A DNA stretch of 64,000 nucleotides from NCBI GenBank assembly GCA_014898425.1, contig RCSZ01000013.1:1915501-1979500 (forward strand). Reading direction: 5' to 3'. The notes beneath the pieces are model-generated. The model did not search any database. It was not told the DNA's origin and was given only the letters and a program-made list of their open reading frames with translations. Position numbers and translations under genes: made by a program. Origin of the DNA: Botryotinia globosa. Lineage: Eukaryota; Ascomycota; Leotiomycetes; Helotiales; Sclerotiniaceae. How positions within the stretch are numbered: position 1 is the first letter of the stretch; each line of letters begins with the position of its first letter. Shown piece by piece: positions 38,346 to 48,763 of the stretch.

Positions 38346-39281
38346 TGCTATATATTCGCATCGAGCTTCATGATATGTAGAAATTAAAAAATGATGGGCG
38401 GCGAACCATCAACATGCTTGCTAAATGTGGGTTCTGGGGGCCATTGGGATTGGGGTATCTTACTCTAACTTGAAGGCCTAATAATCAGAAATATCGATTC
38501 GGTGGTATTCAATAGAAAGATATGTCTTTATGTGCGTAAGAAAATACTCCATTATCATCTTTCATCCGTGGTACGTTATTCCTTCAAATCGGCCGATATC
38601 CAGAAAATCCTGCTGATCAAGCGCGCCTCCATCTTGCACTCGTATATCCTACGCAGGTACGCATAATAACACAATTCATTGCCAGACAGCCTAAGATACT
38701 TGTATCTAATGGTTCAAGAAAGGAAGAATTCTAGGTCCAATCACATTCGATAGACAACTTACCAACTCGGGAAGATTAGGGGTAGATTACATCCCGATAT
38801 CGCATTCGCCTGCGATGTAATACTCATAACCGATCGTAGAGAATTTTTCATGGGGTTATACATACAAAAGTTTGTGCGAACATATAGTATTTGAAGTCGT
38901 GTTATTAAGATATCCAAACAATGTTGATAACAAGGTCATCCAAAAGCCCTATCTAGGTACGTTCAGTTCTCAATTATAAAGCATTCACTAGAGAAAATCA
39001 TTTTGGAGTTGCAAATAATTGAAGTGTAGTTTTATAAGTATAAAATTCTGATATTATTACTCATATAAATATCAATGCATTACATCATTCCACCAATATC
39101 TAACCCTCAAAAATCACAAAAGATAAAAAAATTGTCTGGAATAGTCCACGGACTATTTTTACGAAGTAGATTGTTCCTGAACCTTAACAAATAACAAATA
39201 ACCAGCAGTGTGCATGGGAACTCTGGTGAACACTCCAATACCCGAACTGCTTGTGGATATTTGAAGAGTACAGAGATCTAT
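38346..39281. other. Intergenic, no gene recognised
   Basis: No open frame worth calling. AT content rises toward 39,100, and the end is presumably the 3' UTR of the minus-strand gene that ends at 39,282. Confidence 0.5.
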
Positions 39282-40487
39282 TTAGTATGCAGCGCGACGA
39301 GCGAGAGTTGAGTTGGTAGCAATAGTTGAGCTTGAGTTGGTAGCAATAGTTGAGCTTGAGCTAGCTGCAACCTTGCAGTTTGCAGCGTAGTTTGGATTGG
39401 TGGAGTTGGACAGGGTGTAAGAAGAATCGATGGTGTAAACGTCAGTTCCACTAGTATAACCAGTGTTAACAGCATAACTGATATCCCATGAGTCGGTATA
39501 CATCGCACAAGCTTGGCCTTGAGCAACACCGTTCAAGTAAAGGATATAGGTATTGATGAATTGACAAGTTTGGACACTGCCAGTTGCAGGTGGGTGAGCA
39601 ACATTGAATGCAGTGGTGGCATCACAAGCTGCTGTGCAAAGGCTGACATCGAATGGCGTGTCAGTGAAGAAACGAGATCCGAGGTAAGTATCAGCCTTGT
39701 TGCAATCTAATGGAGCATTGATAGAAGCGCCTGCAAGGGATGTAGGAGGGTTATATCCAGGTGGCGTTGGGAATGAATTGACATTGTAACCATTTGATCC
39801 TGCAATGACAACACGGAATGTGCTGCGCCATTGACCATCATTGACTGCAGTTTTGGCATCAATTGCACCACCCCAGAAGACACATTTGACATTGGTCATG
39901 GAGGATGGGTTTGTGCAAGAAGCACCTGGGTCGACAGATGGGTCGCGTTCAAAGTAAATATTGAAGGCATTGCATCCAGCGATGTCAGAACACTTGCTAG
40001 CACAAACATTCGTATCGTATGTAGGCAATTGTGTGAATCCCATATACTTCAAAGCATTGTTGGATGCTTTGAGATTGACGAAAGATCTAGTAAAGCCAGA
40101 TGGAGTTGCGGCGCTATTGGCTGCATCAGCGAATGGCTGAAAAGCTAAAAAAGAATCAGGATCATCTGCTGGGTTGGTTCCAGTGTAGATAGTTGCTGGT
40201 TGGGTTGAGCAATCACCATCTCTGGCGTTGATTTGACCAGCTTCCCGCTTTGTAGTCAATGTGGTTTCTGTTGCCTTGACAGCTGAACTTGTGGTAACAG
40301 CAGCGGCAGCGGAGGAGGTAGCAGCAGTAGGATTGTATGTGATGACCTCAGCAGTAATACCGACTGGTACACTTTGAACAGATTGTACAACAGGGTTGAG
40401 GGACTTGAAGTCAATCTTTTGAGGATGAGGGGCAGCGTTGGCACCTGCAGCAGTCAACGCTACCAGGGCGAAATCGGTAAAACGCAT
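39282..40487 (-). CDS. Secreted cysteine-containing protein with PAN/apple-like modules
   Basis: A single exon of 401 aa from ATG at 40,487. The N-terminus is a clear signal peptide (MRFTDFALVALTAAGANA, cleavage near residue 18-20). Residues ~50-80 are an Ala/Ser/Thr-rich linker ending in a Kex2-type site followed by Glu-Ala (TTKREAGQ), so a propeptide may be removed. Two modules with paired cysteines follow: 'NVCASKCSDIAGCNAFNIYF...VKCVFWGG', and 'LDCNKADTYLGSRFF...SLCTAACDATTAFN...QTCQF'. The CxxxCxxxxxCxAFN pattern resembles PAN/apple domains, which bind protein or carbohydrate. The C-terminus carries a duplicated 'SSSTIATN' with N-glycosylation sequons. Probably a cell-surface or apoplastic protein; function unknown. 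No GPI-type hydrophobic tail is seen. Confidence 0.85.
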   Translation of the reverse strand: MRFTDFALVALTAAGANAAPHPQKIDFKSLNPVVQSVQSVPVGITAEVITYNPTAATSSAAAAVTTSSAVKATETTLTTKREAGQINARDGDCSTQPATIYTGTNPADDPDSFLAFQPFADAANSAATPSGFTRSFVNLKASNNALKYMGFTQLPTYDTNVCASKCSDIAGCNAFNIYFERDPSVDPGASCTNPSSMTNVKCVFWGGAIDAKTAVNDGQWRSTFRVVIAGSNGYNVNSFPTPPGYNPPTSLAGASINAPLDCNKADTYLGSRFFTDTPFDVSLCTAACDATTAFNVAHPPATGSVQTCQFINTYILYLNGVAQGQACAMYTDSWDISYAVNTGYTSGTDVYTIDSSYTLSNSTNPNYAANCKVAASSSSTIATNSSSTIATNSTLARRAAY

Positions 40488-42051
40488 TTTTAAGGAGAGG
40501 GATCTATTAAGATTTGAAAAGAAGGTTTGAATATGGACTCAAAGAGAGTGTTTGGAAATTGTTAAGAAGTGAATGGAAAGTTTGAAGAACGAAGGAGTGA
40601 GCTGAGGAGACTGTGATGGATGATGGGAAAAGAAATTTTACTGAGAGGATTTGACATGTACTTATACAAGACAAATCGTAAGTCTATCTACCATTTTCTC
40701 GAATTTGAATCGAAGTTCTCAAACTTGACTAAAAGTTCAAAGATGCCGATATCGACTTTTCCAATGATAATTGGTGTCGGATATCCCGTTGCTTGACCTT
40801 CCACGGAATGTTTCTAGCTCCTTTGATAGTAACTGGAAGTTCAAAGTGCCTAAGAATGAGCTATAGCCATCCCCGAAACTACTGTAATACCAGTCCAAGT
40901 TGCGGCGCCGTCACTAAGCTAGAGTGCATGTTTCCGCTGGATGTTTCGAATGTTAGCAAACCGCCTTGTAAGGTAAGAATAGCCTTCTCAAATTCATGAA
41001 CTCGTTGACGCTCAGCCAGAATAGTGGGATGGTGGAGGTAAGAACCATTTCTTCCGCTTTTTTAAAATTACGAGAGGACTGAGGGTATATGATACGGGAA
41101 ATATTGATGAATTGCACCAACTTATTTTATTGTTCTTAAATTAGGTTAATGTCAAAGAGTCATAGGGCCGAGCACAACATTCTGAGCCGCCACTTCTCCA
41201 CATACCAGATGGATAGCAAAGATAGGAAGAACACCGTGGCGTCAATGGGAAGGGTTTAAAATTTAAAGAATAAACAATGCCCCGAGATCTTCAGTGCGAA
41301 TATCTGGTTCTGAGCTAAACAGTCACAAAATGTCGATCGCCGTTGGATCAACACATATTCAACAGGGGTAAGTTTATATAAACCTCAGACTGTGTCGGAA
41401 GATGCGATATAAAGATATTTCTTCTTATCCAGCATGACAAATACTAATAAGTACCGAAAGTATGGCGCAATATTTTCCTTTTCTGTTCTTACTCGTACGA
41501 CCGAAAAGTATGCAACCCCGAGGCTAGCTAGAGACTCATACCAAATCATGGTAAACCGCAAGAGGACTAACCCGAATCTCTTAGTGGGGAAGCTCAATAC
41601 TTCCCGGCAGCACGAGTAACTTGATCCGATCTTTAATTAACCCAAAATCTGTATCTGTATCTGGCCAAATCAACTGGTCTGATCGACTTTCGGAAACAGG
41701 GTCCACATGTCAACAGTGTAGAAATCTAAATCTGAAAGCTTGGCATTCTACTTCAGATCTAGTTAATTGAAAGAGTGAACAACTAATTGAGATGCAATCC
41801 AATCGCTAAACTTTCGAGCTCCGGAGAAGTTCATACTCACACAATGATGATTATGTACTCGGTATGTGTATGACTCTCTAGTATGATATTTGGCCGTGGA
41901 AGTTTCATGAGGGGTGGCTTTGATAAAGAGATATAGAAGGATCTACAATCTTTAGTCAGACAAGTATTCGCTAAGTTATCAGGGTTTTAGAGTTTCAACT
42001 CATGCCGTGGCGACTATGAAAGCTCTATCAGTTCCAATAATTTGTTGTGAC
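40488..42051. other. Intergenic, no gene recognised
   Basis: The first ~250 nt on the minus side is the leader/promoter of the secreted-protein gene. The rest has only short frames without recognisable features. Confidence 0.5.
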
Positions 42052-42924
42052 TCAGCGAGACAATAATTGCTTTGCACTCATCAACTTTTCAACAATCTCG
42101 GCATGCAATGTCTCGAGAAATTTTGAGGAAGCAGTATGACCCCTGTATGTATCATCCAAGCAAGACATGACTGCTTCCATATGATTGGTTCCTATATGAG
42201 AAGGGATACCATTCTTAGAATTACTTAGAAAATTTTCTGACCTCTGCTTTATCAATAGTCGTGACATAAAGATCGGGACCCTTTGCTACATAGTCAAAAT
42301 GATCCCTTGCGGTATTCCATGTTGCAATCTCGAGAAGAACTTTTAGAGCATATATATCATGAAGTTCGGTAACAGTCATACGAGGGCGGTCAAAATGAAG
42401 GTAAAGAGCATCGCTATTGGCTTTTTGTTGACAGCGTGCATAAGTCTTTCCTTTCTCTGGGCATGAGTAAGCAAAATCTACAATGATCATGAGACTTAAT
42501 TGTTGTTTGGAAAGTACGACGGACTAACTACACACCCTTTTGTGAACTCAGCCATCAGCATAGAATAGCCCAATACTTTTCGCAATCATTTCGGCTGCTT
42601 GAAAAAGATTATTTAGTGGAAATCGTTGATCCTGTGTTTTTGATTTGATGAGTTCGTGAAGAGAGCACGCAAGACGTGGTCAAACATGAAGGCATATCGC
42701 TCTTGATCTGGCTCATAAACATAAAATTCGAAAGGGAACGTTCGCAGTTTCGAGCCTGAGGATGATATACTCAGAACTCCTGCCCTTTGTCGAACATCTA
42801 TCTTGGTATCAGCATCAGGATTATTTGGCGTGGCATCACAATTCTCCTTCAAGGGTGGGAAATACTTGAGATCAATAAGAACCGACTCTTGTTCAGCAGT
42901 ATTGTCTCCTTTGTGCTTGAACTC
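42052..42924 (-). pseudogene. Broken or mis-spliced unknown gene
   Basis: The minus strand contains three coding-looking blocks. Block 1, about 42,924-42,650, reads '...VLIDLKYFPPLKEN...FEFYVYEPDQERYAF'. Block 2, about 42,650-42,550, reads 'LIKSKTQDQRFPLNNLFQA'. Block 3, about 42,480-42,240, reads 'DFAYSCPEKGKTYARC...LHFDRPRMTVTELHDIY'; a further stretch continues to 42,052. Blocks 1 and 2 are in different frames with no room for an intron, which suggests a frameshift. Blocks 2 and 3 could be separated by a ~60-70-nt intron (GTGTGT...TTGTAG). There is no ATG for block 1. The family was not recognised. Either a pseudogene or a gene with a sequencing error. Confidence 0.45.
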
Positions 42925-43338
42925 TTATTCTGTCCTAGGTATAACCTCATTAAATTTTGGGGTTTTTTATATAGAGAAAGGCGGAGAACTTCGATTTGCA
43001 AGTTTTTTTAAGACATACGTCAAGGTATACAATCCAACTGGAAGACTTCTATTTATATTATGGCTACATGTGATTTCTCAACAATGCTGGATATTTTACC
43101 CGGGATGGACTACTGTTGAAATGCATTGGTGTTACCAAAGCTTCACATCATGGAAACAACGGATTAGCCGAATTTAAGTTGTAAACCTTTTATAGATTAA
43201 TCTTCTACCTATATATTGATCCTCCCATCAAATATTCTACAGCCAAACGATAAGCCCCATAACCATGCACTAACCCAAAGAGTGCAACGTATTGCTATCT
43301 CTAGACTCGTACAGGAATCACGATCACCCTTCGGCCAG

Positions 43339-43596
43339 TCAAAGCTGAGCATCCCAAGATGGATTGTAGTTAGCCATATTAGCCCTCAAATTCTCTTGAA
43401 ATCCTCTGTCTTGCTCCGCGTTTCTTCTCTCATCCCCACCGGCCCGTAAAAGTTGGTATTCGATGTCTTGAGCGCATTTATCGACTATACTTTGTATAGC
43501 ACGCGCTCTGGTAGAGCTGAGGGCTATCTGTGGCGATCTGAACAAGGGATAACCATTCAATTGGACAGAAACTTTCAGATCTAGGTTGGATGCCAT
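43339..43596 (-). CDS. Possible small protein, 85 aa
   Basis: An ORF from ATG at 43,596 (MASNLDLKVSVQLNGYPLF...) to TGA at 43,339. The codons look coding, the protein is soluble and mixed in composition, with a predicted helical, charged second half. No domain was recognised. It may be a complete small gene or the first exon of the damaged gene downstream on the same strand (42,052-42,924). The ATG follows 'ACATCAAA' in minus orientation. Confidence 0.4.
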   Translation of the reverse strand: MASNLDLKVSVQLNGYPLFRSPQIALSSTRARAIQSIVDKCAQDIEYQLLRAGGDERRNAEQDRGFQENLRANMANYNPSWDAQL

Positions 43597-44399
43597 TTTG
43601 ATGTTTGGTATTGGGAGCGTTGATGTAGATGTTAGTTGAATTATGGTCACTTGGCGGCTGCCTGGAGGTTGTTGAATTTAAAATATGAAGAAAAAGCTTA
43701 GCATGAAAGGACCATTATATGAGAGCCAAGGGAGGTTTTTAAATATTCGAAACCATTCACCAATGTCAAAACATTGTCAGCGTGTCTACTTGTGAACTGA
43801 ATGAAATGTAGTGATTGTAGTCTGGAGATAACCTTGGATTCACACTTCGCACCATTTCTCCCAATATGAATTTTTGACGAACGGTGAATGCCAAAGGTGT
43901 AATGAAACATTCAAGAACTAGTTATGAATGTTACCATCTGAGTTGTGCTATTCACAACGTCTAGGAATACCACTTTGTTTTGGAAAATCTCACAAAATCT
44001 CACGGAATTTGAGGATCAAAGCCAATCCTCATCTGATATATCGCGATTTAAACAAGTTTTTGTTCTTCGATCTGGAATGATCTGGGGTAGAAGATACATA
44101 ATACTGGTCGTTTATCAAGAAGTCATAGCTTCAAGGTACACCAGGCCACATCGGCTGCAACAGAGAACGTTCAACTGCATAATTCATCTCCTGTTTATTA
44201 ATGATGGCAAACATTCTTTGATTCTTTCACTTGAAGGAGAATAACTGAAAGTTTCACGTCTGATTGATCTCAGCGATATTGAGATATCTCTGGCGAAAAT
44301 ACGCTCAAACCTGCAGCATAATCAAGGCGACCGCAATCCCATCACAACTAGGACGGATTTATGATTATCCAACGATTGTGTCTTTGACAGAAACATTAG

Positions 44400-45170
44400 A
44401 TACTTTGCTATTCGTCCGAACTCGAAAACGTGGCGAAGAATTCGTCAAAATCTTCGACTTCATCTCAAACAACACGACGTTCAACAAGAATTCTTACCAG
44501 AAACTACTTTCCGCGACCATCGCCCCGCCAACCAGGACCTACGAATTTCAACACGCTTCCACGTGAAGTTCAACTGACGGTATTTGGCAAAGTTGTCGAG
44601 GAAATTCCTAGAAGGCTGAGGTTGGATGAAGAACTTACGGAATGTCAGCCACGTCCGCATCTGCCAGAATTTTGGACCTTTTTAAGAGTCAATCGCACAA
44701 GTCGAGCTGTTGCTCTCTCGAATTACAGGCCCCTATTCGAAGGAGATTGCCCATTCAGACCCCAAAAGCATTCTATGTATTTCAATCCTGCAATTGACAC
44801 GCTGTGTATACTAGATTGAGCAAATCTCAGGCCATGTTGGCGTTGGGACATCGATCTTGATTTTTCATCGATCAAACACGTTGAGTGCAAAACTAAAAAG
44901 GACTATACATACGTCTTGGAGAGGTTCGATAATTTAGATACAATAAAAGTTCATTGGCCTGTCGCGTACACCAATTTCGGAAGGGCATATCCGGAGCTAG
45001 AGGTTAAGATGGGAGATTTGAAGAATGATATTGTACAGTGCATCGAGGAATGGCATCCTGAGAGATGTAAACCTGGAGTTGAAGTAGTTCTTTCCGCGGA
45101 AAGAATCGCATCGTATGAACGAAAAACTCCGGTACTTACGATCCCTTCAGAGTTCAAGTATATCTATTAA
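44400..45170 (+). pseudogene. 2EXR-family gene remnant (no start codon, internal TGA)
   Basis: One frame stays open from 44,400. It has a Ser/Thr/Arg-rich N-terminus, then 'FNTLPREVQLTVFGKVVEEIPR' (split here only by eye into the conserved FNTLPRE and VFG elements) and 'FWTFLRVNRTSRAVALSNYRPLF'. The last is followed by 'YFNPAIDTLCILD'. This is the layout of the fungal 2EXR domain (F-LP-E-R...W; vNR-SR; fNp--DTL). At 44,818-44,820 the frame hits TGA and then continues without interruption for 116 codons ('ANLRPCWRWDIDLDF...') to TAA at 45,170. There is no in-frame ATG upstream of the domain (the nearest candidate codon is GTG 44,430). Two defects make it a pseudogene. 2EXR proteins are common, functionally unknown and often multicopy in these fungi. 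Confidence 0.7.
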
Positions 45171-45762
45171 AGGCTTTCAACCTTATCGTCGGAGCTCCTC
45201 GGAGGCAACATCTGGCAATAACTGAACGAACGTAGGTATTGAGACTTTGTGAAGGCGTAAATTTATGAGAATTAATATAAGCTTACTTTGACCATGTTCG
45301 GGAGTTCCGAAGAATAATGTCTGATCTGTACCAAGACTCCCGAATGTTGTTGCACTTGGTGATCATGAGATGAGGTTTGCCGATTATGGCGCTTAGGCGC
45401 TAAGGTTAACCTAATTTACAGCACAGCATATGCGATGCGAGTATGGCTTCTGATAACGATTATGCCCAGGTCAATTCATCGACTATATGAAATTCTAAAC
45501 AATACTTTGTTTGAATACGAGATCACCGATGTGAATTGTTGCCAATCCTTCAAATAATTGACACTTTTGACTATATCGTTCTTTGGATCCGCGACGCGAT
45601 TGACCGCGCACACGACGCGTAACAATTACCCCCGTCGTTCCTCTGCGCCCTTCGGAGACCATTCACACATTAGATGGAGATTTGATATGTAATTGGGCAT
45701 GTATTAACAATTGTTTCCTGCACTTTCCTCTGCCGGTATGTTGAATACCCTCATCCCCCACC
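45171..45762. other. Intergenic between 2EXR remnant and P450
   Basis: No gene seen. The right part is the 3' UTR of the minus-strand P450. Confidence 0.6.
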
Positions 45763-47450
45763 TCAGACCTCTCTCTCCTTCAACTTTACATGCAAAGCTT
45801 TTGGTTCAAACACAAGGTACGCTCGCTGATCAGTCCAGTTCCAGTCATTCTTATCTACCAACTCCATCTCGAAATTCCATATCATTCGAGCTAGTGTTAC
45901 TCGGGCTTGAGCCAGGAATGTTCTGTTATGGACGTTTTAGCATTCGTTATGAATGTGGAAAAGACTGAATGAACATACTTTCCTCCCATACAGTTTCTTG
46001 GACCTGCTGAAAAGGGCTTGAACGCTTCTTTTTGATCCCTTCCAAATCGAACATCGTATAGAGGGTGGAGCTCTGGAAGAAAACGTTCTGGGTGAAATTC
46101 TTTTGGTTCAAAGAAATTCAAGGGCGAAGTTTGAGCTGTCTGCATTGCTATGCCGATTACGCTCTATGTTAATGTCAGTCACTGTCAAAGCAAAATTGGT
46201 AGATTTCCTAGCTTACTCCACCTGGTATCCATTGACCTGCGACAGCTGCACCTTCAGGAGGAACGTTCCTAGGCAGGTGAATTGGTGTCGGGTGATGAAT
46301 TCTCAATGTCTCATTAATGACTGCTTCCAAATAAGGTAATTCTGATGTCGATTGAACACTTATATCTTTTTCTTCCGAATAGTAAGACCTTATCTCTTCA
46401 GTCAATCTCCTCATTGTTCGTGGATATCTCGTTAAGAAATAACAAGCCGTAGCCAATGCAACAGTGGGTAACTGACATCCTGCTATCACAATAGCAAGAC
46501 CATTGGTATTCAACTCCTTTCTCGTTATACCTTTTCCACCATCTGATTCATTGACATTCCCAATAAGAGGGCTAACGAAATCAGATCTTTCGACTCCCAG
46601 ATCTCCCATCTCTAATCGATTGGTAATTCTATCCGTTGCCAATTTCCAGTTTTGTGCTCTCATCTTTGCAGTTAATCGGAGGAACAACCAACCAAATATA
46701 ACTTCGAGTGGATGAAATCTTTGAATACTATTTCTTACGGATCCAAATTTGGCACCCAAAAAGAATCCCAAAATCCACGAATGCTCATTATCTCCCTCGA
46801 GACCATGAAAAGATTCTCCGAACATGAGATCAGCATATATATCCAGTGATAGATATCCAAAGAATTTTGCTAGATCAACTTCTCCATTGGGACTTTTTAT
46901 TGTTTCACGTCTCAATCTCTGAAGTAATAGCGCTATATATCCTTCGATAATCTTACTTTGCTCTCGAAGTGCTTTGTCAGAAAAAGCATTGGCAAAATTT
47001 CGTCGGATACGAACATGAGTATCACCAGTGGCTGTGAATAATGACTCCGCGCCATTCATAGGAGGTGTCATGCTAAATGGATCCTTTGCCATTTGCGGTC
47101 TTTTGGTATACACGTCTTTCCAAGCCTCAGGAGAGATAGTAGTAAGTTCATCTGGAGCAATTCGAACCACTGGTCCATATTTCTCATGAAGTTCATCCAG
47201 ATATTTGTAAGTGGTTCCAAGAATTACGTATCGTATCAGGGGTAACCTTGAGATCGCCAGACGTTTTGGACCTGGAAACTTGGATAATGGTGAGAAGTAA
47301 AGATTGTAGATTGCAAAGACTAGATAGTACTGTTATATGTTATTCTCATTGACATCGATCCAATTTTAGTGGGATGCTCACAAAAATAAACAGGAACACT
47401 GCAAGTATTATTATTTCTTGACGATTCGGGAAAAAGTTGATAGACCCCAT
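45763..47450 (-). CDS. Cytochrome P450 monooxygenase (cluster)
   Basis: Four exons on the minus strand: 47,450-47,382, 47,329-46,217, 46,163-45,979 and 45,922-45,763. They give 508 aa, a normal fungal P450 length. The introns (52, 53 and 56 nt) begin GTGAGC, GTAAGC and GTATGT. The N-terminus has a membrane anchor (EIIILAVFLFIF|YYLVFAIYNLYF) followed by the 'SPLSKFPGPKR' proline hinge. The K-helix ExxR is 'INETLRIHHP', then 'FHPERFLPE', and the haem-ligand loop is 'FSAGPRNCMGGK'. The third splice joins this to 'TFLAQARVTLARMIWNFEMEL', as in isotrichodermin/pisatin-type fungal P450s. Oddity: the I-helix reads 'IAGCQLPTVALA' in place of the usual AGxE/DTT, so the proton-delivery acid/threonine pair is missing. 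Endoplasmic-reticulum enzyme. Its position 1.3 kb from the decarboxylase suggests oxidation of the cluster's polyketide. Confidence 0.9.
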
Positions 47451-48763
47451 GATCATGAATGAATCAGAACTACAGATGATCTACTGCAAAAGGAATTTTG
47501 GAAGCAATATCTGCAAGAAAGAGATGGCAGCCTACAAGACTATCATGTAGGTTTAATGTCATCCAGATACGTTCAAGATCATCATTCGGACCTTGAAGCC
47601 TATACCAAGACAGTGGGGACAAATATTTTCAAGAGCGGAGAATCATGTCTTAACATAATGTGAGACTAGTTGCCAAGTAAAACCCCAAATACCAAAAGAT
47701 GTAACCTCCCACAATGTTCAACCAAATGAGTAAGGTAGCTCAAGCTAATTTTGTGCTAGATGGGACTAAGATGGCTACATGCTGTGTTTCTTGCCTTACC
47801 ACAGTTATGCTCCTTCTAATTCGGGTTTGGTTTCCAAATTACCGTTATAGACATGACTTTGCAAAAGGATTTGTGGTAGTCTCTGATATGGTGCATCTGA
47901 ATGTTGTTGAGTTACACAGAGTTACTCCATCACACGGCGTCGATTCTCGTGCACCATTTGATCGCTGAATTTGAGGATCGAGACCTTGATATGACGCAAA
48001 CGTGTGAGGAAGGAATCTGCTTTCGTATACGAGATTTATGGGAATTGTTTCAACCTTTAAATATTGTCTTGCAAACTTGGGCATCCTATTTATGGACCTG
48101 TCTTCTGTCTTGGTGTTCGAGATGAACCACCAACACATTGTGTTAAGATCAACTTTTCAATGTCTCGTCGAAAAACGAGGTCTAGCGTCCGATTCACAGG
48201 AAAAAGTCGAGAGAGCAGAAATGAACCACCACCCCTTAAGTAATTGTCGTTCAAGGTTGAGAATAGCTTCAAAATCAACCTCGTATATTCGGTATGGATA
48301 TAGGATTAATGTGATGTAATGGGAGCTCTTGGGGTCTATTTTCAGTATCAGGAGATTAGACAATCCAGAAAACAAAAGAAAAAGGGAAAACAGCCGGTTG
48401 TCATATATGACAGATCATGGACCAGCTTGATGATAGCATTACACAACCTCACTATCATACCTACGTCCAAATTTTTACCTGCAGCGTGGGTTACCTGAGC
48501 ATGCAAACTAGCATCCACAATCGTCTCGAATCCAAACTGAATTGATGCCGCGTATGCACCTCAATTCAATAGACAGCCGAGACTGAAATGAATGCATTAT
48601 GCCAACGTTATCTGTAATCTCAATATGCATCATAATTGTTGCAGTTATTTTTACAATAACGTGCATAGTATTCTACAGTATGTCTACTACCAAATATTAC
48701 AATAAGACTTACTGATCAAGCTTGAAGTCAATAGAGAAGACATCAGCTCTTTTCTACGTTATC
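47451..48763. other. Divergent intergenic/promoter region of P450 and amidohydrolase
   Basis: The two genes are transcribed away from each other, so this 1.3 kb probably holds both promoters. Open frames at 47,714-48,125 (plus) and 47,845-48,375 (minus) have no recognisable domains, and I do not call them genes. Confidence 0.5.

Noticed and set aside
44818..44820. Stop-codon readthrough or a tiny intron removing the TGA in the 2EXR frame
   Set aside because: The TGA is followed by GCA, not a readthrough context such as CTA. The only GT..AG pair around it is 27 nt, too short for a fungal intron.
47714..48375. Open frames in the P450-amidohydrolase intergenic region
   Set aside because: No domains or convincing splicing. 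More likely promoter DNA.
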